Source: Verrucomicrobiota bacterium (lineage in GTDB: Bacteria; Verrucomicrobiota; Kiritimatiellia; CAIVKH01). From it: a stretch of 64,000 nt of DNA. Below are positions 1 through 8,113 of the stretch, piece after piece. The translations under genes and the position numbers were made by a program. The notes under the pieces are model-generated. The model saw only the letters and a list, made by a program, of their open reading frames with translations, was not told the origin of the DNA and ran no database searches. Numbering within the stretch: position 1 is the first letter of the stretch; each line of letters starts with the position of its first letter. The stretch is taken from assembly GCA_024233345.1 (NCBI GenBank), contig JACKPT010000006.1, forward strand, positions 149,098 to 213,097. The letters are read 5' to 3'.

Positions 1-330
1 TGCGTCCGGCAGGTCTTCCTTGTGGCCGATGACCCGGAGCCGAACTTCATTATCGTGAAGCTCGAAGGCCTGCTCCCGGAGAAATTTTCGCAGCAGGGTC
101 ATGAGGCCGCGAATTTCCGCCTTGGGGCGTACCCAGTTTTCGCTGCTGAAGGCGTACAGGGTCAGGTAATCCACACCAAATTTGCGGCAAGCCTTGAGGA
201 CCGCCCGCACCGAATCCGCCCCGACCTGGTGGCCGCGAATCCGGGGCATGCCCCGCTGCTTGGCCCAGCGGCCATTACCATCCATGATAATGGCTACGTG
301 CCGGGGAATTTTCTCTGGGTCAAGGGCCAT
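1..330 (-). CDS. uppS: Isoprenyl (undecaprenyl diphosphate) synthase, 3' end cut by window
   Basis: UppS condenses isopentenyl diphosphate onto farnesyl diphosphate to make the C55 lipid carrier for peptidoglycan and surface polysaccharide. The reading frame runs from an ATG at 330 to the window edge without a stop, giving the first 110 of about 245 residues. The family signature IIMDGNGRWA lies at residues 14-23, with Asp17 as the metal-binding catalytic aspartate, and the FSSENW motif is at 61-66. The start lies 11 bp after the purA stop with an AGGA about 9 bases upstream, so the two genes are probably co-transcribed. An essential lipid-carrier gene beside a polysaccharide locus is functionally consistent but is also common housekeeping order. 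Identity is certain; only the C-terminal part is missing. Confidence 0.96.
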   Translation of the reverse strand, partial: MALDPEKIPRHVAIIMDGNGRWAKQRGMPRIRGHQVGADSVRAVLKACRKFGVDYLTLYAFSSENWVRPKAEIRGLMTLLRKFLREQAFELHDNEVRLRVIGHKEDLPDA

Positions 331-341
331 GGCGCCTGATC

Positions 342-1628
342 CTATCCAACCGGGGACTCCAGTACCAGTGTGCTTTCCCGGGCCGGGCCAAACGAAAGGA
401 TCTCCACCGGGACTCCGGTCAGTTCGGTCAGCCGCAGGATGTAGGCCTGGGCATTGGCGGGCAGCGAATCGAACGACTTGGTTTCCCGGGTGGAACAACC
501 CCATCCGGGCATCTCCTCATAAATCGGCTGGCATTTTTCCAGTACCCGGACATTGGCGGGCACCTGGTCCACCCGCTGCCCATCCACCTCGTAGGCGACA
601 CCAATCCGGATCGTTTCCAGCTCATCCAGCACATCGAGCTTGGTGATTGCCCAGACATCGATGCCATTGATCATCGCCGAGTACCGGGCCACCACGGCAT
701 CAAACCAGCCGCAGCGGCGCGGCCGCCCGGTGGTCGCGCCGAACTCGGCCCCCGCCGTGCGAATGCGTTCCCCCATGGCATCGGTCAGCTCGGTGGGGAA
801 TGGACCCTCCCCGACCCGGGTCGAGTAGGCCTTGACCACCCCAATCACCCGGTCGATCCGGTGAGGTGGAACCCCGCTTCCGGTACAGGCCCCGCCGGCA
901 GTGGCGCTCGAGGAGGTGACAAAGGGATAGGTTCCGTAATCGATATCCAGCATGGTGCCCTGGGCACCTTCGAACAGGATGGGCTCTCCAGCACGGACCG
1001 CCTGATTCAACAATGGGATCGTGTCGGCAATAAACGGCTTCAGGTAGTCGGCCGCCCGCTGGTAGGTGCTGAGAATCTCTTCGGCATCGACCGGCTTGGC
1101 TCCGAGGGCGGTCAGGATTTTGTTGTTAATCTCCACCCGCTTGCGGAGCAGATCCGGAAACTCCGGATCCAGCAAATCCCCCATGCGCAGTCCGGTCCGC
1201 GAGGCCTTGTCGCCATACGCCGGACCGATCCCCCGCTTGGTGGTGCCGATGGTATTGCCGCTCGAAGCCTTCTTTTCCCGGTATTCATCAATCGTACGGT
1301 GGTAGGGCATCACGAGATGCGCCCGGTCACTGATAAAAAAGCGGCCGGCAATGGAAATACCCCGTTGGGTCACCCCCTCCAGCTCCTCGACCAGGGCCAT
1401 CGGATCGACCACCACCCCATGGCCGATCACGCAGCGTTTTTCGTCATGGAGAATCCCCGACGGAACCAGATGAAGCACATACTTCTCAGTACCGATTTCC
1501 ACGGTATGGCCGGCGTTGTTACCCCCCTGGTAACGAACCACCCAATCGACTTTTTCCGTCATCACATCAATGATCTTGCCCTTACCCTCATCTCCCCACT
1601 GAGCCCCAATCAACACTGTATTTGCCAT
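342..1628 (-). CDS. purA: Adenylosuccinate synthetase
   Basis: PurA joins IMP and aspartate with GTP hydrolysis, the first committed step from IMP to AMP, in the cytoplasm. The protein has 428 residues, the usual length. The GTP-binding loop QWGDEGKGK is at residues 10-18 with catalytic Asp13, and NNAGHT at 37-42 contains catalytic His41. The TTGRPRRCGW segment typical of the family lies in the C-terminal half. I chose the ATG at 1628 because GAGGA stands nine bases upstream and the product begins MANTVLIG; an in-frame ATG at 1634 is too close to that site, and a longer frame to 1679 adds unconserved residues. It is followed 11 bp later by uppS. Nothing is unusual in it. Confidence 0.98.
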   Translation of the reverse strand: MANTVLIGAQWGDEGKGKIIDVMTEKVDWVVRYQGGNNAGHTVEIGTEKYVLHLVPSGILHDEKRCVIGHGVVVDPMALVEELEGVTQRGISIAGRFFISDRAHLVMPYHRTIDEYREKKASSGNTIGTTKRGIGPAYGDKASRTGLRMGDLLDPEFPDLLRKRVEINNKILTALGAKPVDAEEILSTYQRAADYLKPFIADTIPLLNQAVRAGEPILFEGAQGTMLDIDYGTYPFVTSSSATAGGACTGSGVPPHRIDRVIGVVKAYSTRVGEGPFPTELTDAMGERIRTAGAEFGATTGRPRRCGWFDAVVARYSAMINGIDVWAITKLDVLDELETIRIGVAYEVDGQRVDQVPANVRVLEKCQPIYEEMPGWGCSTRETKSFDSLPANAQAYILRLTELTGVPVEILSFGPARESTLVLESPVG

Positions 1629-1761
1629 TGTCATCAATCCTCGGGTTGAACATGGTGAGCCATCACAGCCCCCAACCACCGCGAGCAGGCTAGGAGATCA
1701 CTTCACCCATGGTCAACCAAAGACTGCCAAAGACTGTCAGACAAGGAATCAACCCCGGAGA

Positions 1762-1859
1762 CCAATCCCCAGTCTTCAATCACCAATCACCAATCTCCAA
1801 TCTGAAATCTGAAATCTGAAATCTCAACTCTCAAATCGCCAATCCCCCATCACCGATAC
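1762..1859. repeat. 14-unit degenerate heptamer array (CCAATCN / GAAATCT type)
   Basis: Fourteen consecutive 7-bp units fill this stretch. Most fit CCAATCN, changing to GAAATCT for three units in the middle and back again. The period holds without a slip over 98 bp. It fills most of the gap between divergent purA and the flippase-like gene, ending about 37 bp before the latter's ATG. Just before it, 1718-1741 holds two copies of CCAAAGACTG. The array has no spacers and so is not a CRISPR. Confidence 0.85.
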
Positions 1860-1896
1860 CGCTTGACGAATACCCGTGACATGGAATGATCCCGGC

Positions 1897-3039
1897 ATGT
1901 CCACCACCCCCGCGACAGCGCCCGCCAAGGGCAACAGCAAGGCCAAGCAATGGATTGGCCTGATCCTCAGCCTCGGGATCAGCGGAGCGATCCTGGGGTA
2001 TCTGATCACCCATCTCGACTGGGCTCTGGTCTCGACCTACCTTGGTGAAGTCAACCTGTGGTACCTGCCGGTGGCGATTGTCCTGCTGCTTGGCCTTGGC
2101 TGGATGCGGGCGATGCGGTGGAAATATCTCCTTCCCAACCGGGAACAACTCTCGGTCTGGCGGCTCTTTGAGGCGACCATGATCGGGTTTTTCGCGAACT
2201 TTGTCCTGCCGTTGCGCGCGGGGGAATTCGTGCGCCCATGGATCTTGAGCCGCTGGCAACCGGTATCTTTTTCCGCCGCCCTGGCCAGTATTCTGACCGA
2301 ACGCCTGTCCGATGCCATCTGTCTGCTCACCTTCCTGGTGCTTTGCCTGAACCAGATGGCGTCCGTTCCCCCGGTCATTCTTGCCGGGGCCCAGGCCCTG
2401 GGGGTGTTATCGGTGGTCCTGATCGGCATTGTGATCGCCTCCTACCTGTTGCCGGGCAAGGTGGAGCGACTGTTTCACCAACTCGTCAGCGCGACCATTG
2501 GCCGGATCGCCCCCGCCCTCGCGACCCGCATCAACGGCATGATCATTGAGTATTTTGTCGGTGTCCGCAGTATCCAGTCCTTCCGGGACCTCTTCATGGT
2601 CATGTTCTGGTCCTTCGCCATGTGGGGCCTGATGGCCGGGTGGTATCAGATCCTGTTACTTGCGTTTGGAGAGCATCCCAGCCTCTGGGTCGGTATGGTG
2701 TTGAATGTGTTTGTAGCCCTCGCGGTGGCCGCCCCCAGCGCCCCCGGCTTTCTCGGCACCTTCCAGGCCGGCTGCATCATTGCCCTGTCTACCCTCTATG
2801 GTTACCCCAAGGAGTTTGCCATGGCCTACTCGGTGATTGGCCACGCCATGCAGTTCATCTTCAACATCACCATCGGCCTGCTCATTCTCCATGCCCACGG
2901 CATGAAGCTGGGACAACTGAAGGAGCAGAAGGGGGCAGGCGTTAAAGAGGTGTCCCTGGCCGGTCAGGCGGGTGTCAGTGTTCCCTGGCCGGGCAGGCAG
3001 GTTTCAGGAACTGAAACCTCACTAGAAGGTGACACCTGA
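1897..3039 (+). CDS. LPG-synthase-TM / UPF0104 flippase-like membrane protein
   Basis: This 380-residue polytopic inner-membrane protein belongs to the lysylphosphatidylglycerol-synthase transmembrane family (UPF0104, AglD/YbhN type). It has a hydrophobic N-terminal helix after a short polar tail, the conserved GWMRAMRWKYLL and ANFVLPLRAGEFVRPW segments, and the C-terminal SAPGFLGTFQAG motif, with six to eight membrane spans. Members move or modify lipid-linked products, and a role in lipid-linked sugar translocation is inferred from the neighbouring glycosyltransferases. The ATG at 1897 was preferred to a GTG at 1876, which lacks a ribosome site. Residues 351-380 are encoded by an inverted repeat element and look unrelated to the family, so the native C-terminus has been replaced or extended. 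Confidence 0.8.
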   Translation: MSTTPATAPAKGNSKAKQWIGLILSLGISGAILGYLITHLDWALVSTYLGEVNLWYLPVAIVLLLGLGWMRAMRWKYLLPNREQLSVWRLFEATMIGFFANFVLPLRAGEFVRPWILSRWQPVSFSAALASILTERLSDAICLLTFLVLCLNQMASVPPVILAGAQALGVLSVVLIGIVIASYLLPGKVERLFHQLVSATIGRIAPALATRINGMIIEYFVGVRSIQSFRDLFMVMFWSFAMWGLMAGWYQILLLAFGEHPSLWVGMVLNVFVALAVAAPSAPGFLGTFQAGCIIALSTLYGYPKEFAMAYSVIGHAMQFIFNITIGLLILHAHGMKLGQLKEQKGAGVKEVSLAGQAGVSVPWPGRQVSGTETSLEGDT

Positions 3040-3095
3040 AACCAGACACCTGACACCTGAAACCAGACACCTGCCTGCCCGGCCAGGGACACCTC
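2947..3095. repeat. Composite inverted-repeat element with heptamers, spans both convergent gene ends
   Basis: Two 30-bp arms at 2947-2976 and 3066-3095 are inverted copies matching at 28 of 30 positions. Each carries the core CCTGCCTGCCCGGCCAGGGA or a close variant; a third core copy lies near 2981-3000. Inside is a perfect 8-bp hairpin (3000-3007 with 3011-3018, loop of three) and six 7-bp units of TGACACC/TGAAACC/AGACACC at 3030-3071. The plus-strand gene stops at 3039 and the minus-strand epimerase stops at 3094, both inside the element. It may act as a two-way terminator. Confidence 0.85.
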
Positions 3096-4134
3096 ATCGC
3101 AACACCGCGGCTATTTCCTCAAAAATGTCCTCCAGCGTCTTGCTGATGTCCCATCCGGGTAATTGCTCCCGGGTCTTGGTGAGATCCGAGATATAGCAGA
3201 TGTGATCGCCTTCGCGATTCTTGTCCACATACTCGTAGGTCATGGTCTTGCCGGTTACCGCCTCCGCCTTGGCAATCGCCTCGAGGATCGAGACGCTATT
3301 CCCCCGGCCACCGCCGAGATTATAGACCTCGCCCGGGCGAGGATTTTCATAAAAAGCCTCAAGCGCCCGACTGACATCCAGCGAGTGGATGTTATCCCGC
3401 ACCTGCTTGCCCTTGTACCCAAAAATCCGGTAGGGACGACCGATGTAGCAACACTTGATCAAGTAGGATAAAAATCCGTGAAGTTCCGCTCCGGAATGGG
3501 CGGGTCCGGTCAGGCAGCCACCGCGAAAGCAGGCGGTCTTCATGCCAAAGTAACGTCCGTATTCCTGCACCATGACATCCGCGGCGACCTTGCTGGCCCC
3601 AAACAGACTGTGCTTGCACTGGTCAATGCTCATGGTTTCACGGATGCCCCCGAAATCTTCCTCATCGGCATATTCCCACCGGGTGTCCAACTCCTTCAGG
3701 GGAAGAAAATTCGGGGCATCCCCGTAGACCTTGTTGGTGCTCATATGGCAAAACACCGCCTCCGGGGCAAACCGCCGGGTCGCCTCCAGCAGGTTCATCG
3801 TCCCCACCGCATTGACATCAAAGTCATCGAAGGGCCGCGAGGCCGCGAGGTCATGGCTGGGCTGGGCCGCGCAATGAATCACAAACTCCGGCTTCAGCGT
3901 TTCCAACAGCGACAGCACCGTCGCCCGATCCCGAATATCCACCACATGATGGGTAAAATGGCTGGTCTGAGCCTTCACCCGTTCCAGATTCCAGGTGGTG
4001 TCTCCATCCGGACCAAAAAAGTCCCGGCGCATATTGTTGTCCACCCCGTGGACCTCCCACCCGCGCCCATCAAAATAGGTCACACTCTCCGACCCAATCA
4101 ACCCGCTGCTGCCTGTTACCATCAATTTTTTCAT
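3094..4134 (-). CDS. NAD-dependent epimerase, CDP-paratose 2-epimerase (tyvelose) type
   Basis: This is a 346-residue short-chain dehydrogenase-type sugar-nucleotide epimerase of the extended class. The Rossmann motif TGSSGLIG is at residues 7-14, DNNMRRDFFG near 32-41, and STNKVYGD near 132-139. The subfamily with VDNNMR, HSLFGASKVAAD and CFRGGCLTGP resembles CDP-paratose/CDP-tyvelose epimerases, which interconvert C2 epimers of dideoxyhexoses in O-antigen synthesis; the exact substrate is not determined here. The position of the usual YxxxK catalytic pair reads FGASK (Phe178, Lys182), so the tyrosine is replaced. The ATG at 4134 begins MKKLMVTG directly at the dinucleotide fold; longer frames add an unconserved leader. 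It is divergent from the GT2 gene at 4357. Confidence 0.82.
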   Translation of the reverse strand: MKKLMVTGSSGLIGSESVTYFDGRGWEVHGVDNNMRRDFFGPDGDTTWNLERVKAQTSHFTHHVVDIRDRATVLSLLETLKPEFVIHCAAQPSHDLAASRPFDDFDVNAVGTMNLLEATRRFAPEAVFCHMSTNKVYGDAPNFLPLKELDTRWEYADEEDFGGIRETMSIDQCKHSLFGASKVAADVMVQEYGRYFGMKTACFRGGCLTGPAHSGAELHGFLSYLIKCCYIGRPYRIFGYKGKQVRDNIHSLDVSRALEAFYENPRPGEVYNLGGGRGNSVSILEAIAKAEAVTGKTMTYEYVDKNREGDHICYISDLTKTREQLPGWDISKTLEDIFEEIAAVLR

Positions 4135-4356
4135 GCTGAACTTTCCATGCCAAAAGAGAGAACTTGTGTATACCGGAACCTGCACGAAAAGGCAAATTGG
4201 GAAAGCGATCACAGTCGCCCCAATGCGGCCAACCAGATGCATCGAACTCGGATTGCCATGACTTCAATTCCAATGGTATGGTTCGGGGCAGACAGAAATT
4301 CCGGCCAGGTTGCCTCGATGTGCCTCCTGGACTCATCCCAAGACGGAGAACCATTC

Positions 4357-5142
4357 TTGATCAAAGAAGATAAGGTGATTGTTGTCATGCCGGCCTACAA
4401 TGCCGAGGCAACGCTGGAGAAAACCGTCCATGGCATCGACCGGGAGGTTGTTGATGAGATCATTGTCGTAGATGATCATAGCCATGATCGTACCGTTGAG
4501 GTGGCCCATCGCCTTCAGCTTACCGTTCATCAGCATGATCAGAACCGCGGATATGGCGGAAACCAGAAGACTTGCTATCACCTTGCCATCGAACATGGGG
4601 CAACGATCATCGTCATGGTTCATCCTGACTATCAATATGATCCCCGTCTCGTCCCCGTGATGGCCCACATGATTGCTTCGGGCCTTTATGATGCAGTTCT
4701 CGCTTCACGTATTCTTGGTGGCAGTGCCCTTAAAGGGGGAATGCCCCTGTATAAATACATCGGCAACCGTTGCTTAACAGGTATCGAAAATCTACTGACC
4801 GGGGCCAAACTGTCGGAATATCACACCGGATATCGGAGCTTTCGGGCATCGGTCTTGCAGTCCATTCCATTCGACCAGAATTCCGATAACTTTATTTTCG
4901 ATAACCAAATCCTTTGCCAACTACTTGCCGCAGGATACAGGCTTGGGGAAGTTTCCTGCCCGACCAAATATTTTCCGGAGGCTTCCTCGATCAGTCTGAT
5001 ACCTTCAATACGATATGGCTTCGGCGTACTTGGCACAGCTCTTTTACTGGCACTTCATCGCGCAGGCTTGTGGAAAAGCCCCTTATTTCGCGGGTGCGAC
5101 CCGGAAAAAATCACCGCGATCGACCGCCAGCAAAACGAGTAG
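4357..5142 (+). CDS. Family 2 glycosyltransferase (dolichol-phosphate-mannose-synthase-like)
   Basis: A 261-residue GT2 enzyme that would transfer a sugar from a nucleotide donor at the cytoplasmic face. It opens with VIVVMPAYNAE (7-17), followed by the nucleotide-binding VVDDHSHD (37-44) and the metal-binding region MVHPDYQYDP near residue 85. There are no clear membrane helices except a weakly hydrophobic C-terminal stretch. I chose a TTG start at 4357 because GGAG lies eight bases before it and the protein then begins right at the fold; ATGs at 4318 and 4258 give unconserved leaders and have no ribosome site. Its last 60 bp overlap the tail of the convergent GT-C gene, which is unusual but both frames look intact. 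Confidence 0.85.
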   Translation: MIKEDKVIVVMPAYNAEATLEKTVHGIDREVVDEIIVVDDHSHDRTVEVAHRLQLTVHQHDQNRGYGGNQKTCYHLAIEHGATIIVMVHPDYQYDPRLVPVMAHMIASGLYDAVLASRILGGSALKGGMPLYKYIGNRCLTGIENLLTGAKLSEYHTGYRSFRASVLQSIPFDQNSDNFIFDNQILCQLLAAGYRLGEVSCPTKYFPEASSISLIPSIRYGFGVLGTALLLALHRAGLWKSPLFRGCDPEKITAIDRQQNE

Positions 5143-6603
5143 TGGCACCCACGGGAGATGATGCCTGTCCCCTCCCTCAAAAACCACGTAGACAAACGCA
5201 TTTGACAAAATCAGGATTCCTGCCAGCAGTTCGAACGGCCCTAACGGCGCCCTCGCCCTCCATGCACCCCAGGAACGTCTTGTCCACAGAATGACCACGC
5301 CTGCCCATCCGGCAAGGAATAGAAAACTAAATCCATTCTCCAGATTCGCATGGTAGGCTCCCCGCCAATTGATGAGTTCAGCAAAGGTTGCTTCTGATCC
5401 CCAAGTGTGTAGAAACTTTCGCCAAGCCAGATTGAGGTATTGCAGTGGGTACTCGCGAATAAACATCTTGGCCTGACTGGAACACCAATGCGAATAGGCC
5501 AGCATTTCCTGTGGGGTTTCCAGGTCAACGGTATCCGGCATCCCACTGTACAGCCCGTTGGAATCAGGGTTGTTGGCGCTGTATAAGACCAGCCCCCCCG
5601 AAGTGCACACCGGCACCACGGCATCAAACACCCGGGCATTGCGAACCATCCAAGGAGCCAGAGTCGCCCCCAGCCCCAAGACAAAAATCAGAAACCCCGC
5701 CCCTAGACGAATCCATGAGAATTTTGTTCCCGTCGCCCATCCAGCCCTGATCAGCCCCAAGACCATCAGCCAGGTCACCACCTGCACGGGAGCAATCAAC
5801 TGCACCGCCTTCGTCAGAGCCCCCAACCCAGCCGCCATCCCAGCAAGCAGAAGCCATAGCCATGGATTGGTCCGAAGCGAACCCCTGAAGCCTGCCTGCC
5901 CGGCCAGGGAACCCTGCCTGCCCGGCCAGGGAAATCCGCCCCCAGCATCCAATCCCCGCACACCAACGACCAGCGCCCACACCATCAACAACGTCAGTAA
6001 TGTATACAGGTAGTGATAGTAGGGCGTGGTCAGGACATAGGCCAAAAAGGAGGGATACCAGGCCACCAGCATTGCGGCTATGCATGCAGGACCGGGAGAC
6101 CGTAAAACGGTCTGGCCAAGATGCTTGGTTGTCCAAACAACCCCGATGCTCAGAGGGACATGCGAGAGCTGGGCAACAAGGGTTGAGGGGCCAAACAGGA
6201 GGAACCACCCCGCATACCACCAAGTCTGAGCCGGGGGATAATAGGTCATGGGATCCATGACACCGGTTCTGGCCAGAAGCTCTGCATGCTGGAAAACGAA
6301 GTATCCATCCGTGGCGGGCTCTGGCCGAATCACCAGAATCAGAACGACTTGCACGCAAGCTGGAAGAAGATAGAGCCAGAAAGCAGTTAGCCAGCGACTC
6401 CAGGAATCCACAGCCCTGATCAGTGAAACATGGAATCGGCTCACCCATACTCCAGCCACCGCTCCCAACAATAAAGGCACATACCCGATCCACAACCCTT
6501 TGTAGGCAGGGAAGATCAACAGGCAGAAGAGAACCAGCAGGGGGAAGGTCATCCGGATCAGTGCTTCACAGAATCCCTGAACCCAAATGGAGATGGCCCT
6601 CAT
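5083..6603 (-). CDS. GT-C membrane glycosyltransferase, PMT/ArnT-like (GT39/GT83 type)
   Basis: This 506-residue protein has about ten to twelve hydrophobic helices and the GT-C layout: an acidic pair region in the first outer loop (EPATDGYFVFQHAELL, near residues 95-110), a YYPPAQTWWYAG segment, and a polar C-terminal region. Such enzymes transfer sugars from polyprenyl-phosphate donors at the outer face of the membrane. It overlaps the upstream GT4 gene by 4 bp (ATGA), so they form a two-gene unit. Residues 224-238 are encoded by two tandem copies of a 20-bp dispersed repeat (5891-5910 and 5913-5932), inserted in frame between membrane helices. Substrate unknown. Confidence 0.82.
   Translation of the reverse strand: MRAISIWVQGFCEALIRMTFPLLVLFCLLIFPAYKGLWIGYVPLLLGAVAGVWVSRFHVSLIRAVDSWSRWLTAFWLYLLPACVQVVLILVIRPEPATDGYFVFQHAELLARTGVMDPMTYYPPAQTWWYAGWFLLFGPSTLVAQLSHVPLSIGVVWTTKHLGQTVLRSPGPACIAAMLVAWYPSFLAYVLTTPYYHYLYTLLTLLMVWALVVGVRGLDAGGGFPWPGRQGSLAGQAGFRGSLRTNPWLWLLLAGMAAGLGALTKAVQLIAPVQVVTWLMVLGLIRAGWATGTKFSWIRLGAGFLIFVLGLGATLAPWMVRNARVFDAVVPVCTSGGLVLYSANNPDSNGLYSGMPDTVDLETPQEMLAYSHWCSSQAKMFIREYPLQYLNLAWRKFLHTWGSEATFAELINWRGAYHANLENGFSFLFLAGWAGVVILWTRRSWGAWRARAPLGPFELLAGILILSNAFVYVVFEGGDRHHLPWVPLLVLLAVDRGDFFRVAPAK
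5891..5932. repeat. Two copies of the 20-bp repeat CCTGCCTGCCCGGCCAGGGA inside a coding gene
   Basis: Identical 20-bp copies stand at 5891-5910 and 5913-5932, separated by 2 bp. The same core occurs at about 2981-3000 and 3071-3090, and a shortened version lies in the loop of the hairpin at 7802-7837. The copies keep the GT-C frame open. Confidence 0.9.
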
Positions 6604-7712
6604 GCCGCCGCCTCTGCATCGCCAAGATGGATATACACCTCAAGATGGTCTGCCACGCACCGGGTCAAGGAAAAGGAAGCGTCTATCTGGATTCGCCCGT
6701 TCCGGCCCATTTCGCTCGCAAGGCCGGGATCTTCTGCCAATCGGGTCATTGCACTTGCCAGCGCCCCCGAGTCTTGGGAAGGCACCAGCAAACCGGTCAC
6801 ACCATCGGTTACCAGATCCGGAACGCCTCCCACCCGAGTCCCAATGACCGGCCGAGCCCACGCCATCGCCTCCAGGATACTGTAGGGGAGATTCTCTATC
6901 GTGGAACAAAGGACATAGACATCAACTTGCCTCATAAAGGCACCGACCTCCATGTAACCGCGTAGAGTCATTCGATCTGAAAGACCGATGTCCTGAATCG
7001 CCTGCTCAATCGCATTCTGTAAATGTCCCTGACCAGCAATGACGAACTTCACCTCAGGGAAGCGGAGAGCAATTCCTGCCGCCGCCTTAATGAACATCCC
7101 ATGATTCTTTTCCTCGCTGAATCGGCCGAGCATGCCAAAGGTCATGATCGAGCCCTCTCCTGAAGGCTTGCGAACAAGCTGAGATGCTTGAGGCACGTGA
7201 CGCAGGCCTGAGGCAATCCGATGAAGGCGGGGGCGCGGGACACCTTTGGCCAGAAGTAGCTCTTCGTAATGGGAAGACAGGCAGATCACGCCATCGCACC
7301 GCTTGAGACACCAGAGATCGATCAGGTCGAACATTCGCTCTTTGAGATCATTCCTGAACAGCCAACCATGCACAGTCGCTACCACCGGGTGAATCCCGCT
7401 TAGCCAAGCATGCAGGTTCGCCTTGGAACCGATCACATGCAACACCTCGCCGCCGAGCTCCTCAAACTTCTGCCTCACCTGACGAGCCAGAGACCGGGAG
7501 AACCGTCCGGCGATTGTGAACCGATGTAACAGAAACCCATCCTCCTCCACGGCCTCGCGCAGCCCCCCAGTTCTGTCACTCAGGCGCAGTTCCTCAATCA
7601 GAAAAAAGACAGGACAATGACCAGCCACCCTGAGGCCATGGGCTAAATCCAAAGTCGCCCGCTCCGCTCCAAACACCGCCCCGGTATCCTGCATGAAAAA
7701 GACAATCCGCAT
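6600..7712 (-). CDS. GT4 glycosyltransferase
   Basis: A 370-residue retaining glycosyltransferase with the GT-B fold. The N-terminal domain starts MRIVFFMQDTG with a FGAERATLDLA loop near residues 15-25 that usually contacts the acceptor. The C-terminal donor domain contains FGMLGRFSEEKNHGMFI and the nucleotide-sugar signature STIENLPYSILEAMAWARP with the paired glutamates typical of GT4, then a VGGVPDLVTDGVTGLLV segment. It begins with ATG at 7712, just inside a TTG at 7718; no strong ribosome site precedes either. It is the first gene of the pair with the GT-C gene. Upstream lies a 400-bp gap rich in repeats. Confidence 0.9.
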   Translation of the reverse strand: MRIVFFMQDTGAVFGAERATLDLAHGLRVAGHCPVFFLIEELRLSDRTGGLREAVEEDGFLLHRFTIAGRFSRSLARQVRQKFEELGGEVLHVIGSKANLHAWLSGIHPVVATVHGWLFRNDLKERMFDLIDLWCLKRCDGVICLSSHYEELLLAKGVPRPRLHRIASGLRHVPQASQLVRKPSGEGSIMTFGMLGRFSEEKNHGMFIKAAAGIALRFPEVKFVIAGQGHLQNAIEQAIQDIGLSDRMTLRGYMEVGAFMRQVDVYVLCSTIENLPYSILEAMAWARPVIGTRVGGVPDLVTDGVTGLLVPSQDSGALASAMTRLAEDPGLASEMGRNGRIQIDASFSLTRCVADHLEVYIHLGDAEAAA

Positions 7713-7728
7713 AGCCAAGGATTCTACA

Positions 7729-7755
7729 GAAGGAAGCGAAGGAAACGAAGAAGGA
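7729..7755. repeat. 9-bp repeat block (GAAGGAARC type)
   Basis: Three 9-bp units (GAAGGAAGC, GAAGGAAAC, GAAGAAGGA) lie directly upstream of the GT4 start. Equivalent blocks in the opposite orientation occur at 8078 and 9158. Confidence 0.7.
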
Positions 7756-7801
7756 AGATGTAGAGGCAGAGCAGTAAACGATAAATGATAGCCGAAAGCG
7801 C

Positions 7802-7893
7802 GGTTCAGCGAGCCTGCCCGCCCAGGGACGCTGAACCCTACCTTATTGCTGGGAATTCATGTGCGAGGTAGGGTTCGCCGTCCCTGGCGAACC
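7802..7893. repeat. Nested palindromes in the 7713-8113 intergenic region
   Basis: Three stems are visible. GGTTCAGCG at 7802-7810 pairs with 7829-7837 around an 18-nt loop that resembles the 20-bp dispersed repeat. CCCTACCT at 7836-7843 pairs with 7866-7873. GGTTCGCC at 7872-7879 pairs with 7886-7893 around a 6-nt loop. The gap from 7713 to 8113 separates divergent glycosyltransferase genes and holds no supported gene; besides these stems it has only the 9-bp blocks. Confidence 0.8.
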
Positions 7894-8077
7894 GTGATTG
7901 TGTGGCCACGGCCTAAACTGCTCAAGGAAGTGGGAAGGAGACTCTCGAGAAGACATATTCCATGCGATCAGCAAGTCGTCTTGGCCCTTTTTCCATACCC
8001 CGCTCCATGAAGAATAAGCTAGCCATCTGCAGAGAAACATTCAATCACAAGCCATGCTCACTTTTCTGAAAATTGTT

Positions 8078-8104
8078 CTTCGTTTCCTTCGGCTCCTTCG
8101 GTTC
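8078..8104. repeat. 9-bp repeat block (CTTCGKYTC type)
   Basis: Three units, CTTCGTTTC, CTTCGGCTC and CTTCGGTTC, end about nine bases before the GT2 start at 8114, so they form the leader of that mRNA. Confidence 0.7.
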
Positions 8105-8113
8105 AATATCGGC

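Noticed and set aside
861..1649. Long plus-strand frame opposite purA
   Set aside because: A shadow of the conserved purA gene, with no family features and Pro/Arg-rich content.
2947..3095. Insertion sequence or MITE with transposase ends
   Set aside because: No transposase and no clear target-site duplication; kept only as a repeat element.
3478..4356. Upstream extension of the GT2 frame across the epimerase gene
   Set aside because: It runs antisense to the conserved epimerase; the GT2 fold begins at 4357 with a ribosome site.
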